From the NCBI GenBank assembly GCA_947305585.1, contig CAMZDY010000003.1, forward strand, positions 1 to 31,531: a stretch of DNA of 31,531 bases. Direction: 5' to 3'. The DNA comes from an uncultured Verrucomicrobiota bacterium (GTDB lineage Bacteria; Verrucomicrobiota; Kiritimatiellia; RFP12; UBA1067). This document shows positions 16,315-23,465 of the stretch, one piece after another. The position numbers and the translations under genes are program-made. Position 1 is the first letter of the stretch, and each line of letters opens with the position of its first letter. The notes beneath the pieces are model-generated. The model was not told where the DNA came from. It searched no databases and saw only the letters and a list, made by a program, of their open reading frames with translations.

Positions 16315-17105
16315 GACGCCTGATGCACGCAAACCTGCGGGAAGGGAATTTCGATGCCGTTCTTGTCGAGCGCCTCCTTGACCTGCTGACGCGCGGCGAA
16401 ACAGACTTTCCAGTAGTCGGGCGTCTTGCACCAGGGACGCACCACCAGCGTGACGGCGCTATCGTCGAGCGTGACCACCTCGATGACGGGCTTGGGATCG
16501 GAGAGGACTTCGGGAATGGCCTCGACGGTTTCGCGGATCACGGCTTTGACCTTGGAAAGATCAGCGCCGTACGCCACGCCGAAGGTCATGTCCACCCGGC
16601 GCGTCTGGTTGGCGGAGAAGTTCACGATGGGCGAGCCCCACACCACCTTGTTGGGCAGCACGATCTTCTTGTTGTCGCCGGTGGCGATGATGGTGGCCAT
16701 CATGTTGAGTTCCCGTACGGCGCCCTCCTGTCCGCCGGCCTGGATCCAGTCGCCCACCTTGAAGGGACGGTTGAGCGCGATCATCATGCCGGCGGCCAGA
16801 TTGGAAAGCGACTCCTGGCAGGCGAAGCCCACGATGAAACCGGTGACCCCGAGTCCTGCGACGAGCGGCGCCACGTCCACGCCGAGCCGCTTCAAGACCA
16901 TGATGCCCAGCACCGCCCAGGCCGACTTGGTGGCCACGCTGATCGTGAAGCGCGAAATCATGCCGTCGATGCGCTTCACCTTGCCCAGCATCTTCTCCAA
17001 GGCCGAGGACAAAAGCCGAATGGCCAATATGCCCGCCAGCAGCAGCGCGGACGCCAACAGAAGATTGGTGCTCATCTCCACTAGTTTGTGCCAGATTTCC
17101 GTCAT
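16311..17105 (-). CDS. mscS: Small-conductance mechanosensitive channel MscS
   Basis: 264 residues, close to the 286 of the E. coli protein. Three N-terminal helices (~11-32, ~50-75, ~78-110) include the pore-lining helix AGLGVTGFIVGFACQESLSN, with the glycine/alanine pattern of MscS TM3. The beta domain follows: LNRPFKVGDWIQAGGQEGAV, MMATIIATGDNKKIVLPN and VVWGSPIVNFSANQTRRVDM, the classic signature. It opens under membrane tension to release solutes on osmotic downshock. It starts 9 bases after the C10 protease and overlaps rsmB as ATGA. No extra domains are present. Confidence 0.95.
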   Translation of the reverse strand: MTEIWHKLVEMSTNLLLASALLLAGILAIRLLSSALEKMLGKVKRIDGMISRFTISVATKSAWAVLGIMVLKRLGVDVAPLVAGLGVTGFIVGFACQESLSNLAAGMMIALNRPFKVGDWIQAGGQEGAVRELNMMATIIATGDNKKIVLPNKVVWGSPIVNFSANQTRRVDMTFGVAYGADLSKVKAVIRETVEAIPEVLSDPKPVIEVVTLDDSAVTLVVRPWCKTPDYWKVCFAARQQVKEALDKNGIEIPFPQVCVHQAS

Positions 17106-17114
17106 ATCGCTCCT

Positions 17115-18977
17115 TTACTTGCTTACTTCCACTTTGAAAAACGCACCCTCCGGCGTCTCGCCGGTCCAATCGTACCAAGTCTTCAGATCGATGGAATACT
17201 TGGTGGTATAGGTCCTGTCTTTTAGATCGGGATCGTGCTCGATCTTCACCGTACCATCGGGGCTGAAACTTATTTCCGCCGTGAACTGCGCCGTTTCGTT
17301 GGTGGGCGAAATCCCGATCACCCAACACTCCGCCACGCTATTGATCCCATTGGAGGCGGTTTGCGCGGCTACTTCAGAAATCCTCATTGTTGGAGTATTG
17401 CCGGTGGCAACCCCTTCATTAATAAACCAAGCAAGCGGAATAGACACGTTCTCTTCTCCGGCATTGGCAGATATCGTCTGATCCGTTTTGGTGTTGGTCT
17501 TGAGCCCGAGATCGTTCCCCCAAGAGTTCCCGATCTTATAGGCATATTTTACGTAGCGATCGATAATCACATTCTCACCCAGGTATTCGTCTTCGAAATA
17601 TACATTGCTTTCGATTATCGGCAAATCGAGCCTTCGGTTGCTATTGGTGGCGGCCAGATAGTCCGCGCACTCTGCCACCACCACCTTGTAATTGCTGAAT
17701 GGTGTCGAAGCGAATCCGAATACGCCATGCGGATTGGTCAAAAGATTGGTCACTATATTGTTTCCGTTGTAAATCGCAATCGGAAGCTTGGCCACTCCTT
17801 CGCCATTCGCGTCCGTAACGCGCCCGGAAAAAGTTGCCTTTACCGTCTCACCCGGTATGATATTGTAGACGACATCGCTGATAGTGTTGAAAGCATAAGC
17901 GTTGGTTCCGAGTTCGGGGATGTGGTACCATATATCCTCGTTCCCGCTCCATCCTAGATTGAGATGCACATATATCTTGCTATCACTATAGCCATAGCCA
18001 TCCACCACCAATGAATGCCCTTCTTCATCTGGTTTCGCTGAATTTGAAATGCCAATCATGACCGGATATCCCGCGTCGAGGTTGCTTAGTATGGTTTTTT
18101 GCAAGTTGGAACCGGCCAATTGATTATTTTCAATCGCAACGTAGGTTGCCGATTTATATCCAAACACCTCGTAAAATGCCGCCTCGGCATAATCGTCAAA
18201 TGTTCCGCTATCTCCAGTCTTAAAATTCCAATGCATGTGTGTCGCCACCCCACAATCATACGTAAGTTTTCCGATCGCTTCCCGCCCTGCTTCGTCGATT
18301 CCTTTTTTAGGCTCGTCCACCATACTATCCCACTTATAAGCTCCCGGGGTTATCTTATATTCCTTTACCTTATCTGTTCCGTTATAGGAACACTTCTTGG
18401 TTGTTTCATCTACACTCGCTGGATACCGGTGATGGTACATTACCTGCGCCATCGCCGTGGCTACGCATCCGCAAACGGAATTGCCGGGGGTGTAATAGTT
18501 GTAGCATGCCGAGCCGTTTACGTTGCCTTGATCCCACTTGCTCGCCAACAGCGGATCGACGCGCACATCGCCGATGCTGTCGATGCCTTGGCTGGCCGCC
18601 AGAAGCGTGCGGCGCCATGAACCGGCCGCCAAGAGTTCCTGCCACCGGGCGAAAGCGTCGGGATTGTAGCAGGCAAAGTCCACACTCCGCGTCATCAGCG
18701 CCCACAAAGGCGAAGCAGGGTCGATTTCGGAAAAGTCGGCTACGGCGGAAGTAAAGGCGATGATAGGATCATAGTCGGTGTCGGCCGCCGTGAACACCGT
18801 ACCCTCGGAAGTCTTGACCGCATAGAAGGCGTTGCCGGCCGCGGTCTCGAACCGGTCCGCCTTCAAGGGCGCGCCGATTGCCGTGAGCGTGCCGCCTTGA
18901 CGCGTCCAGCCCCGGACGGCGCAAATGGCATCGCTTGCCGTGACCGACAGCGCCAGCAATAGCGGCAGAACCATCAC
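17115..18977 (-). CDS. Secreted streptopain-like cysteine protease (peptidase C10)
   Basis: 620 residues. A signal peptide (MVLPLLLALSVTASDA) is followed by a pro-region (to ~135). The catalytic domain (~140-375) has the nucleophile C171 in VCGCVATAMAQVMYHHRYP, H321 in EEGHSLVVDGYG, and the LNLGWSGNEDIWY motif. These match streptopain and the C10 proteases of Bacteroidetes. Residues ~380-440 resemble a carboxypeptidase-regulatory/CNA-B beta-sandwich (FSGRVTDANGEGVAKLPIAI). The tail includes YSIDLKTWYDWTGETPEGAF, similar in style to C-termini of exported PVC proteins. The start is GTG at 18977 or ATG at 18974; both abut the dacA stop in GTGATG. The middle is visibly more AT-rich than the neighbours. 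It probably digests extracellular protein or acts on other cells. Confidence 0.9.
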   Translation of the reverse strand: MMVLPLLLALSVTASDAICAVRGWTRQGGTLTAIGAPLKADRFETAAGNAFYAVKTSEGTVFTAADTDYDPIIAFTSAVADFSEIDPASPLWALMTRSVDFACYNPDAFARWQELLAAGSWRRTLLAASQGIDSIGDVRVDPLLASKWDQGNVNGSACYNYYTPGNSVCGCVATAMAQVMYHHRYPASVDETTKKCSYNGTDKVKEYKITPGAYKWDSMVDEPKKGIDEAGREAIGKLTYDCGVATHMHWNFKTGDSGTFDDYAEAAFYEVFGYKSATYVAIENNQLAGSNLQKTILSNLDAGYPVMIGISNSAKPDEEGHSLVVDGYGYSDSKIYVHLNLGWSGNEDIWYHIPELGTNAYAFNTISDVVYNIIPGETVKATFSGRVTDANGEGVAKLPIAIYNGNNIVTNLLTNPHGVFGFASTPFSNYKVVVAECADYLAATNSNRRLDLPIIESNVYFEDEYLGENVIIDRYVKYAYKIGNSWGNDLGLKTNTKTDQTISANAGEENVSIPLAWFINEGVATGNTPTMRISEVAAQTASNGINSVAECWVIGISPTNETAQFTAEISFSPDGTVKIEHDPDLKDRTYTTKYSIDLKTWYDWTGETPEGAFFKVEVSK

Positions 18978-19837
18978 TCGAGACTCATGAGCGCGTCTTC
19001 CAGCAGTTCGCCGGCCAGCCTGTCGCGTTCGGCCGCCGAATTGCTCCCCAGCACCACCACGATCGCCCGGTGGCCGCCGCGCCGTCCGGTGAGCACGATT
19101 GAACAGCCGCCAGCGTTGTTGTAGCCGGTCTTGAGTCCGTCGGCACCCTTAACCTTGAAGCCGCGCTTCCACAGGATATTGTTGTGGTTTTGGAGCCACA
19201 GCGTCTTGCCGCCGGTGCCGACGATGGTGGTGGAAGCGAGCGACGTATAGTCCAGAATCTCCGGATTGTCCCGCAGGAGTGTGGCCGCCAGTTTGGCGAG
19301 ATCCTGCGCGGTGGACCGGTCGAATCCGCGTTTGCTGCCCTTGGGCGGCGGGAGTCCGTTGGGGGTTACGTAGCGCGTATGCTTCATTCCCAGCCGCCGC
19401 GCCTCCTCGTTCATGAGGTCCACGAAATTCTCCACGCTGCCGCCCACCCGCTCCGCAAACATCACCGCCACGTCGTTGGCGCTTTTGACCATCAGCGCCT
19501 TCATGGCGTCGTCCACGGAAATCCGCTCGCCCGGCTGGAGATCGATGCGGCTCGGGGGCTCGCGGTACGACCGGTCCGACTGCGTAAGGAAATCGTCCTT
19601 CTTGAGCCGCCCGCAGCGTATGGCGCGATAGACGAGATGCGCCGTCATCAGTTTGGTGCAACTGGCGGGATACGCCTCGGCGGAGGAATGATCCGACCGT
19701 AGCACCCGGCCGGTATCCGCATCCATCACCAGATACCCGACGCACGGCGACCGGCGATGCACCCCGTCCGCCGCCTGCGCGGAAACGGAAGCCAGCATCG
19801 CCGCCAGCGTCACCAACAGCCATTTGGCGTTATGCAC
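18974..19837 (-). CDS. D-alanyl-D-alanine carboxypeptidase (peptidase S11, DacA-type)
   Basis: 287 residues. A signal peptide (~1-22, WLLVTLAAMLASVSAQAAD) is followed by the penicillin-binding fold. The active-site motifs are S59-C-T-K62 in YPASCTKLMTA, S119-A-N121 in VKSANDVAVMF, and K236-T-G238 in GLKTGYNNAGG. It removes the terminal D-Ala of peptidoglycan stem peptides in the periplasm. It is shorter than E. coli DacA (403), lacking the C-terminal beta domain and amphipathic anchor, so it should be soluble. It lies 12 bases after the zinc-ribbon/EIIA gene, and its stop is fused with the start of the C10 protease. Alternatives within S11 (PBP4*/PBP7 endopeptidase) cannot be excluded. Confidence 0.95.
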   Translation of the reverse strand: MHNAKWLLVTLAAMLASVSAQAADGVHRRSPCVGYLVMDADTGRVLRSDHSSAEAYPASCTKLMTAHLVYRAIRCGRLKKDDFLTQSDRSYREPPSRIDLQPGERISVDDAMKALMVKSANDVAVMFAERVGGSVENFVDLMNEEARRLGMKHTRYVTPNGLPPPKGSKRGFDRSTAQDLAKLAATLLRDNPEILDYTSLASTTIVGTGGKTLWLQNHNNILWKRGFKVKGADGLKTGYNNAGGCSIVLTGRRGGHRAIVVVLGSNSAAERDRLAGELLEDALMSLE

Positions 19838-19849
19838 TGCCGCGCGGCC

Positions 19850-20674
19850 TTACTTGAGCTCGGTGCGCGTGTGCTTCTGCACCAGCCGCCAGAGATTGGC
19901 TTCGTCCTGCGCGGCGATCACGAGCTCGCGCACGTTGGGCTTGCAGAAACTCTTGGTCACCGCCCCCATGAACCGCAGATAGTAGGCGCTCACCGCCACC
20001 GGGATCATGGAGAGGAATACGATATGCACTTTCACTCCGCCCCAGTCGATGCCCTTCTTGGACACGCCCACTGCGATCGTGAGGCCGCCTCCCTCCACAC
20101 CGCGCACGTGCGGAAAAGCCACATCGTTGTCGGTGGCGGTGGAAAGGATCTCCTCGCGCGCCATGGCCGCCGCCACCACGTTGTCGGCGCTGTCGATGCA
20201 ATCGTTGGTTTCGAGCAGTTCCGCCAGTTCCCCGATCGCCCCCACCCGGTCTTTGGCCTTCAGGTCGGGCATGACCAGTTTGACGCTGGAGAAACGCTCC
20301 AGCCCCACCTTGCCGTCCTGGTCCACCTTGCCTTTTACGTTGGAAACGGTCTCCTCGTCGGCCGCATAGAGGATGCGTCCGCAACTGGCGCAACAGACGA
20401 TGCGCTCGCCCACCCGCGCCATCTGCACATTGGCGACAGGCACCGTCATGCCGCACGCCGCGCAGCAGTTGTTGGTGATGCCGGCCACCGCCACGTGGTT
20501 GCGCTGATAGAGCCGGTTGAAGATGGTGCGCGCCTGCGGACCCAGCTTGGACTTGAGATTCTCGATCTTGGCGTTGAACTCGTCCATCCGGTCGCCATCG
20601 CCCGTCTGGAAGTATTCGTCCCGGATGAGCACCAGTTCCTGCAGTTCCTTGAGTGTGGATATCTCTTCGTTCAT
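19850..20674 (-). CDS. Zinc-ribbon (zf-RING_7-like) fused to PTS EIIA (fructose/PtsN-type) domain
   Basis: 274 residues, cytoplasmic. Residues 1-60 are helical and probably coiled (STLKELQELVLIRDEYF, EFNAKIENLKSKLG). Residues 62-104 hold a C4 zinc ribbon: C71-x2-C74 (CAACGMTVP) and C95-x2-C98 (VCCASCGRILYA), the pattern of the zf-RING_7 domain in CT398-like proteins. Residues ~128-274 form a PTS EIIA type 2 domain, with the phosphorylatable H189 in NDVAFPHVRGVEGGG and the IAVGVSKKGIDWGG strand. EIIA of this type takes phosphate from HPr/NPr. No PTS permease lies nearby, so a PtsN-like regulatory role is likelier than sugar uptake. The start overlaps the dtxR stop as ATGA. The fusion is the odd point; both halves are complete. 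Confidence 0.85.
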   Translation of the reverse strand: MNEEISTLKELQELVLIRDEYFQTGDGDRMDEFNAKIENLKSKLGPQARTIFNRLYQRNHVAVAGITNNCCAACGMTVPVANVQMARVGERIVCCASCGRILYAADEETVSNVKGKVDQDGKVGLERFSSVKLVMPDLKAKDRVGAIGELAELLETNDCIDSADNVVAAAMAREEILSTATDNDVAFPHVRGVEGGGLTIAVGVSKKGIDWGGVKVHIVFLSMIPVAVSAYYLRFMGAVTKSFCKPNVRELVIAAQDEANLWRLVQKHTRTELK

Positions 20675-21099
20675 TTGTCCTCCTTCCTGGCGGCCGTCCG
20701 TTTGGCGGCTTTTTCCTTTTCCTTTTTCTCCGTAAACTTGCGGATGCGTTCGATGGTTTCAACCGAAAGATCGTGCTCCATCAGACAGGCGTCGCGCTCG
20801 GCCGCCTCTTCGCTCACGCCCAGAAGCCGGAGGAATTTCTTGAGGAGGTGGTGGCGCCCCAGCACGAAGCGGGCCTCGCGGATGCCCTTTTCGGTCATCT
20901 TGACTACGGCGTACGGCTCGTGGGTGACGAGCTCCAGCGCCGAGAGCTCCTTGATGGCCTTGACCACCGACGGCATGGTGATGTGCAGATTCTTGGCGAT
21001 ATCCCGCACCTGGGCCCCGCCGGACTTCTCCGACAGGATATAGATCATCTCGATATAGTCTTCGAGACTCTCCGTCATCGTCTTCTTGAGTTTTCCCAT
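20671..21099 (-). CDS. DtxR/MntR-family metal-dependent repressor
   Basis: 142 residues, the same length as B. subtilis MntR and without the SH3-like third domain of DtxR. The winged helix (~9-75) begins TESLEDYIEMIYILSE, matching MntR (SMEDYIEQIY), and continues VRDIAKNLHITMPSVVKAIKEL as the recognition region. The dimer/metal domain is LGRHHLLKKFLRLLGVSEEA and DACLMEHDLS. Metal ligands by alignment are D14, E17, H83, C105, E108 and H109. D14 matches the Mn-type MntR, while C105 matches the Fe-type DtxR/IdeR, so the metal sensed is uncertain. The tail (KEKEKAAKRTAARKEDK) is basic. It lies 1 base after the Gfo/Idh/MocA-like gene and overlaps the zinc-ribbon/EIIA gene. No operator can be pointed out. 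Confidence 0.92.
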   Translation of the reverse strand: MGKLKKTMTESLEDYIEMIYILSEKSGGAQVRDIAKNLHITMPSVVKAIKELSALELVTHEPYAVVKMTEKGIREARFVLGRHHLLKKFLRLLGVSEEAAERDACLMEHDLSVETIERIRKFTEKKEKEKAAKRTAARKEDK

Positions 21100-21100
21100 G

Positions 21101-22180
21101 TTATTTCCCGCTCCAGTAAGGACTGTTTTTCTTCATCAGGTAAAGTAGCTTGATGGCTTCCATGCTTTCCTCCAGCGTCACCGGGAACGGCACCGCCGTC
21201 CGCACGCTGTCGTACAGGTGCCGCCAGAAAGCGCTCGGCCCGCTCAAGGTGCCGGGCGGCAACCGGTAAGGCTCTTCGATCAGCGGCATTTCTTCGTGCA
21301 GATCGCCCAACGGCGGCGTGCGCACCGACGAGCGCCGGCGCGGGAAGTTGAACTTGGGATCCACCGCCCGCAAAACGCCTTCCTTGGCGCCCGCCATCAC
21401 GGTCATGCACCCGAGCGAGCCCTTGATCTTGAACTTCGGCTCGCGGTCGCCCGGCAAGACCGAGCAGGAATATTCCACGTCGGCGCTGACCATGCCGCGC
21501 GTCTTGATGCCCAGCTTCACGTAGTCTTCGGCATCGCCCACCGAAACGATGCGCTTGAGTTCGCTCCAGATCTGGTAAGGCGGCATCGGCAACAGTTTCA
21601 GGGCCTGCATCACGAGGTCGGTCATGCCATAGTAGCAGGCGCCGCCGCCCAGCCGCTTGATGGCCTGCCAGTCGTCGCGGCGGACGTAGTCGCCCGAACG
21701 GATCTGGATGTAGTTGATCTCCCCCAGCCGGCGATCCGCCATCGCCTGTTTCGCGAGCAGATAGTCGGCATCGAACATTCCGCGCTGAAACACCACCAGC
21801 CGGTTCTTGGCCTTGGCCGCCGCGCCGCGCAGAATCTGGTTGTCGTCCGGCGTGGTGGCCATCGGCGCTTCGAGCAGCGTCCAGCGTCCCGTCTCCAGCG
21901 ACATCACCGTTTCGGCCACGTGGTTGACGGTGGGCGTGGCGATATCGACGAGATCGATGTTGCGCTCGCCCAGCATGTCCGGCAGCTGACGGTACATCTT
22001 GCACTTGGGGAAGTGCGCGGCCAACCGGTCGCGCCGTTCCTTCAGCGTGTCGCAGGCGCAAACCACCTCGAACAACGCAGGATGCTTCAGATACACCGGC
22101 ACGTGCTCCTCGAACATCGCCCGTCCGAGACCCATTAGCGCCACCCGGATGGGCGGCCGATGATATGCTTCGTCGCTCAT
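21101..22180 (-). CDS. Gfo/Idh/MocA-like protein with altered catalytic motifs
   Basis: 359 residues from the ATG at 22180 (MSDEAYHRPPIRVALMGLGR). The Rossmann fold is clear: GLGRAMFEEHVPVYLKH for dinucleotide, then DLVDIATPTVNHVAE. The C-terminal alpha/beta domain follows (from ~125). Family members bind NAD(P) and oxidise or reduce sugars and inositol using a lysine in an EKP motif and a histidine in a D-x-G-x-H motif. Here the first is E104-A105-P106 (LLEAPMATT) and the second is GGGACYYGMTDLVM, so both key residues are replaced. It may be inactive, bind a ligand, or use other residues. The start is set by an ATGA overlap with the nrdR stop; the longer open frame upstream lies inside nrdR. 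Confidence 0.85.
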   Translation of the reverse strand: MSDEAYHRPPIRVALMGLGRAMFEEHVPVYLKHPALFEVVCACDTLKERRDRLAAHFPKCKMYRQLPDMLGERNIDLVDIATPTVNHVAETVMSLETGRWTLLEAPMATTPDDNQILRGAAAKAKNRLVVFQRGMFDADYLLAKQAMADRRLGEINYIQIRSGDYVRRDDWQAIKRLGGGACYYGMTDLVMQALKLLPMPPYQIWSELKRIVSVGDAEDYVKLGIKTRGMVSADVEYSCSVLPGDREPKFKIKGSLGCMTVMAGAKEGVLRAVDPKFNFPRRRSSVRTPPLGDLHEEMPLIEEPYRLPPGTLSGPSAFWRHLYDSVRTAVPFPVTLEESMEAIKLLYLMKKNSPYWSGK

Positions 22181-22620
22181 TTTCTGACTATCTCCGTTAT
22201 TGCCGACAGGAACTGCGCCACGTCGGTGAATTTGCGGTAGACGCTGGCAAAGCGGATGTAGGCCACCTCGTCCACTTTGTGGAGTTCGGCCATCACCAGC
22301 TCCGCCACCCGGTCGGCGGTGACAGTGTCGCCTTCGACCTTGGCCACAACATTGTCGATCATCGTGCGGATCTGCTCGTCGTTCACCGGCCGCTTGCCGC
22401 AGGCGCGGCGAATCGCCACCTCCACCTTGGTGCGGTCGAACGGTTCGTAGCTGCCGTCGCGCTTCTGCACCCGGGTTTCGTCCTTCACCACTTCCTCGTA
22501 GGTGGTGAAGCGGTAGCCGCAACTTTCGCACTCGCGACGGCGACGGATGGCCGCACCCTCCCGGCAGGCCCGGGAATCGACCACCTTGTCGTCCGCACAT
22601 CCGCACTTGGGACACTTCAT
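22177..22620 (-). CDS. nrdR: Ribonucleotide reductase regulator NrdR
   Basis: 147 residues, full length. The zinc ribbon has C3, C6 (MKCPKCGC), C31 and C34 (ECESCGYRFTTYE). The ATP-cone follows from ~residue 49: VQKRDGSYEPFDRTKVEVAI, RRACGKRPVNDEQI. NrdR binds ATP/dATP and represses ribonucleotide reductase genes at NrdR boxes. No nrd gene is in the window, so its targets lie elsewhere. It starts 4 bases after the NifU-like gene and ends in an ATGA overlap with the Gfo/Idh/MocA-like gene. Confidence 0.97.
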   Translation of the reverse strand: MKCPKCGCADDKVVDSRACREGAAIRRRRECESCGYRFTTYEEVVKDETRVQKRDGSYEPFDRTKVEVAIRRACGKRPVNDEQIRTMIDNVVAKVEGDTVTADRVAELVMAELHKVDEVAYIRFASVYRKFTDVAQFLSAITEIVRK

Positions 22621-22624
22621 AAAA

Positions 22625-22843
22625 CTACTCCACGCGCTCCACGGTGATTTCCGGATCGATATCCTGCAGCGACGCCTCGATGCCCTGCTTGAGGGTCATC
22701 ATCGCGAAGGGACACGATCCGCAGTGGCCCACCAGTTTCAAGTACACCACCTTGCCCTCGATGCGGACGAGTTCCAGGTCGCCGCCGTCGGCCTGCAGGC
22801 CGCCGCGCAACGTTTCCAACTTGGCTTTGATTTGTTCTTCCAT
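22625..22843 (-). CDS. NifU C-terminal-domain (Nfu-type) Fe-S scaffold protein
   Basis: 72 residues making a single NifU-C domain: MEEQIKAKLETLRGGLQADG, GDLELVRIEGKVVYLKLVG, then HCGSCPFAMMTLKQGIEASL. The C-x2-C pair (CGSC, about residues 41-44) binds a 4Fe-4S cluster between two subunits for delivery to target proteins. Free-standing Nfu of this length is common in anaerobes. The hydrogenase, radical SAM maturase and ferredoxin-like proteins of this organism would need it. It is spaced 4 bases on either side from its neighbours. Confidence 0.93.
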   Translation of the reverse strand: MEEQIKAKLETLRGGLQADGGDLELVRIEGKVVYLKLVGHCGSCPFAMMTLKQGIEASLQDIDPEITVERVE

Positions 22844-22847
22844 CGTT

Positions 22848-23462
22848 TCACTCCATTGCCGGCGTTACCGTAAGCCGTGCGGTTTTCAAAATTTCCTCCG
22901 CTTGCGCCTTGACCTCGCTCAGGGTAGGTCCGGTGAGGACGGCGCCGAAGGCGGTTTCCTCGCCGGTCGGCAGCGTGCGATCAGGCTTCATGGCCTTGAC
23001 GAGATTGCGCCTGAGCTGCTGTCCGGAAAGTTCCTCGCCGAATTTGCACACGCCCACTTCCACCTCTCCCCGGTCCTTCACCGGCACGCTGACGCGATAG
23101 CGGAGCGCGGCCGCCTCCTGCGGCGACAGCTTGGCGAACTTGGCCATGCCCTTCGGACGCATGTGCAGGAGCGCCGGATTGAGCACGTCTTCATCCGCCT
23201 TGGGCACCGTGACCTTGAACGGCTTCAGCAGATTCTTCTCCAGCCACTTGCGCTCCTTCTCGGAATACTTCAAAACCGGCTCAACCGGCATCTCCGGCTC
23301 GTCGGCCGCGTCCAGCACTTCAACCGGATCTTCCGCCGGAGGATTCTCCTTCGCGCCCAAGAGCTCGCGCACTTGGGGGAGCCACGCATCCTGGTAGAGC
23401 CAAGCGCAGTACCCCCCCGCGCCTAGGAGCGCCAGCACCACTATCTTTTTCAATGCTTTCAT
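22848..23462 (-). CDS. Membrane-anchored protein of unknown function
   Basis: 204 residues. A single N-terminal membrane helix (MKALKKIVVLALLGAGGYCAW) is followed by an acidic, proline-rich stretch (~40-66: PPAEDPVEVLDAADEPEMPV). A folded domain follows (~70-204) with EKERKWLEKNLLKPFKVTVP and LSPQEAAALRYRVSVPVKDR. I do not recognise the family. The domain is probably outside the cytoplasm. It starts 3 bases after the giant repeat protein's stop, and its ribosome site (AGGATAAGG) lies in that gene's last codons, so it is likely made with it. A role in the giant protein's export or anchoring is possible but unsupported beyond position. Confidence 0.78.
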   Translation of the reverse strand: MKALKKIVVLALLGAGGYCAWLYQDAWLPQVRELLGAKENPPAEDPVEVLDAADEPEMPVEPVLKYSEKERKWLEKNLLKPFKVTVPKADEDVLNPALLHMRPKGMAKFAKLSPQEAAALRYRVSVPVKDRGEVEVGVCKFGEELSGQQLRRNLVKAMKPDRTLPTGEETAFGAVLTGPTLSEVKAQAEEILKTARLTVTPAME

Positions 23463-23465
23463 CTT

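Noticed and set aside
16315..16431. Longer N-terminus for RsmB
   Set aside because: The added residues lie within mscS. The ATGA overlap at 16311-16314 is the natural start.
22181..22615. Longer N-terminus for the Gfo/Idh/MocA-like protein
   Set aside because: The extra 145 residues are an out-of-frame reading of nrdR; the Rossmann fold begins right after the ATG at 22180.
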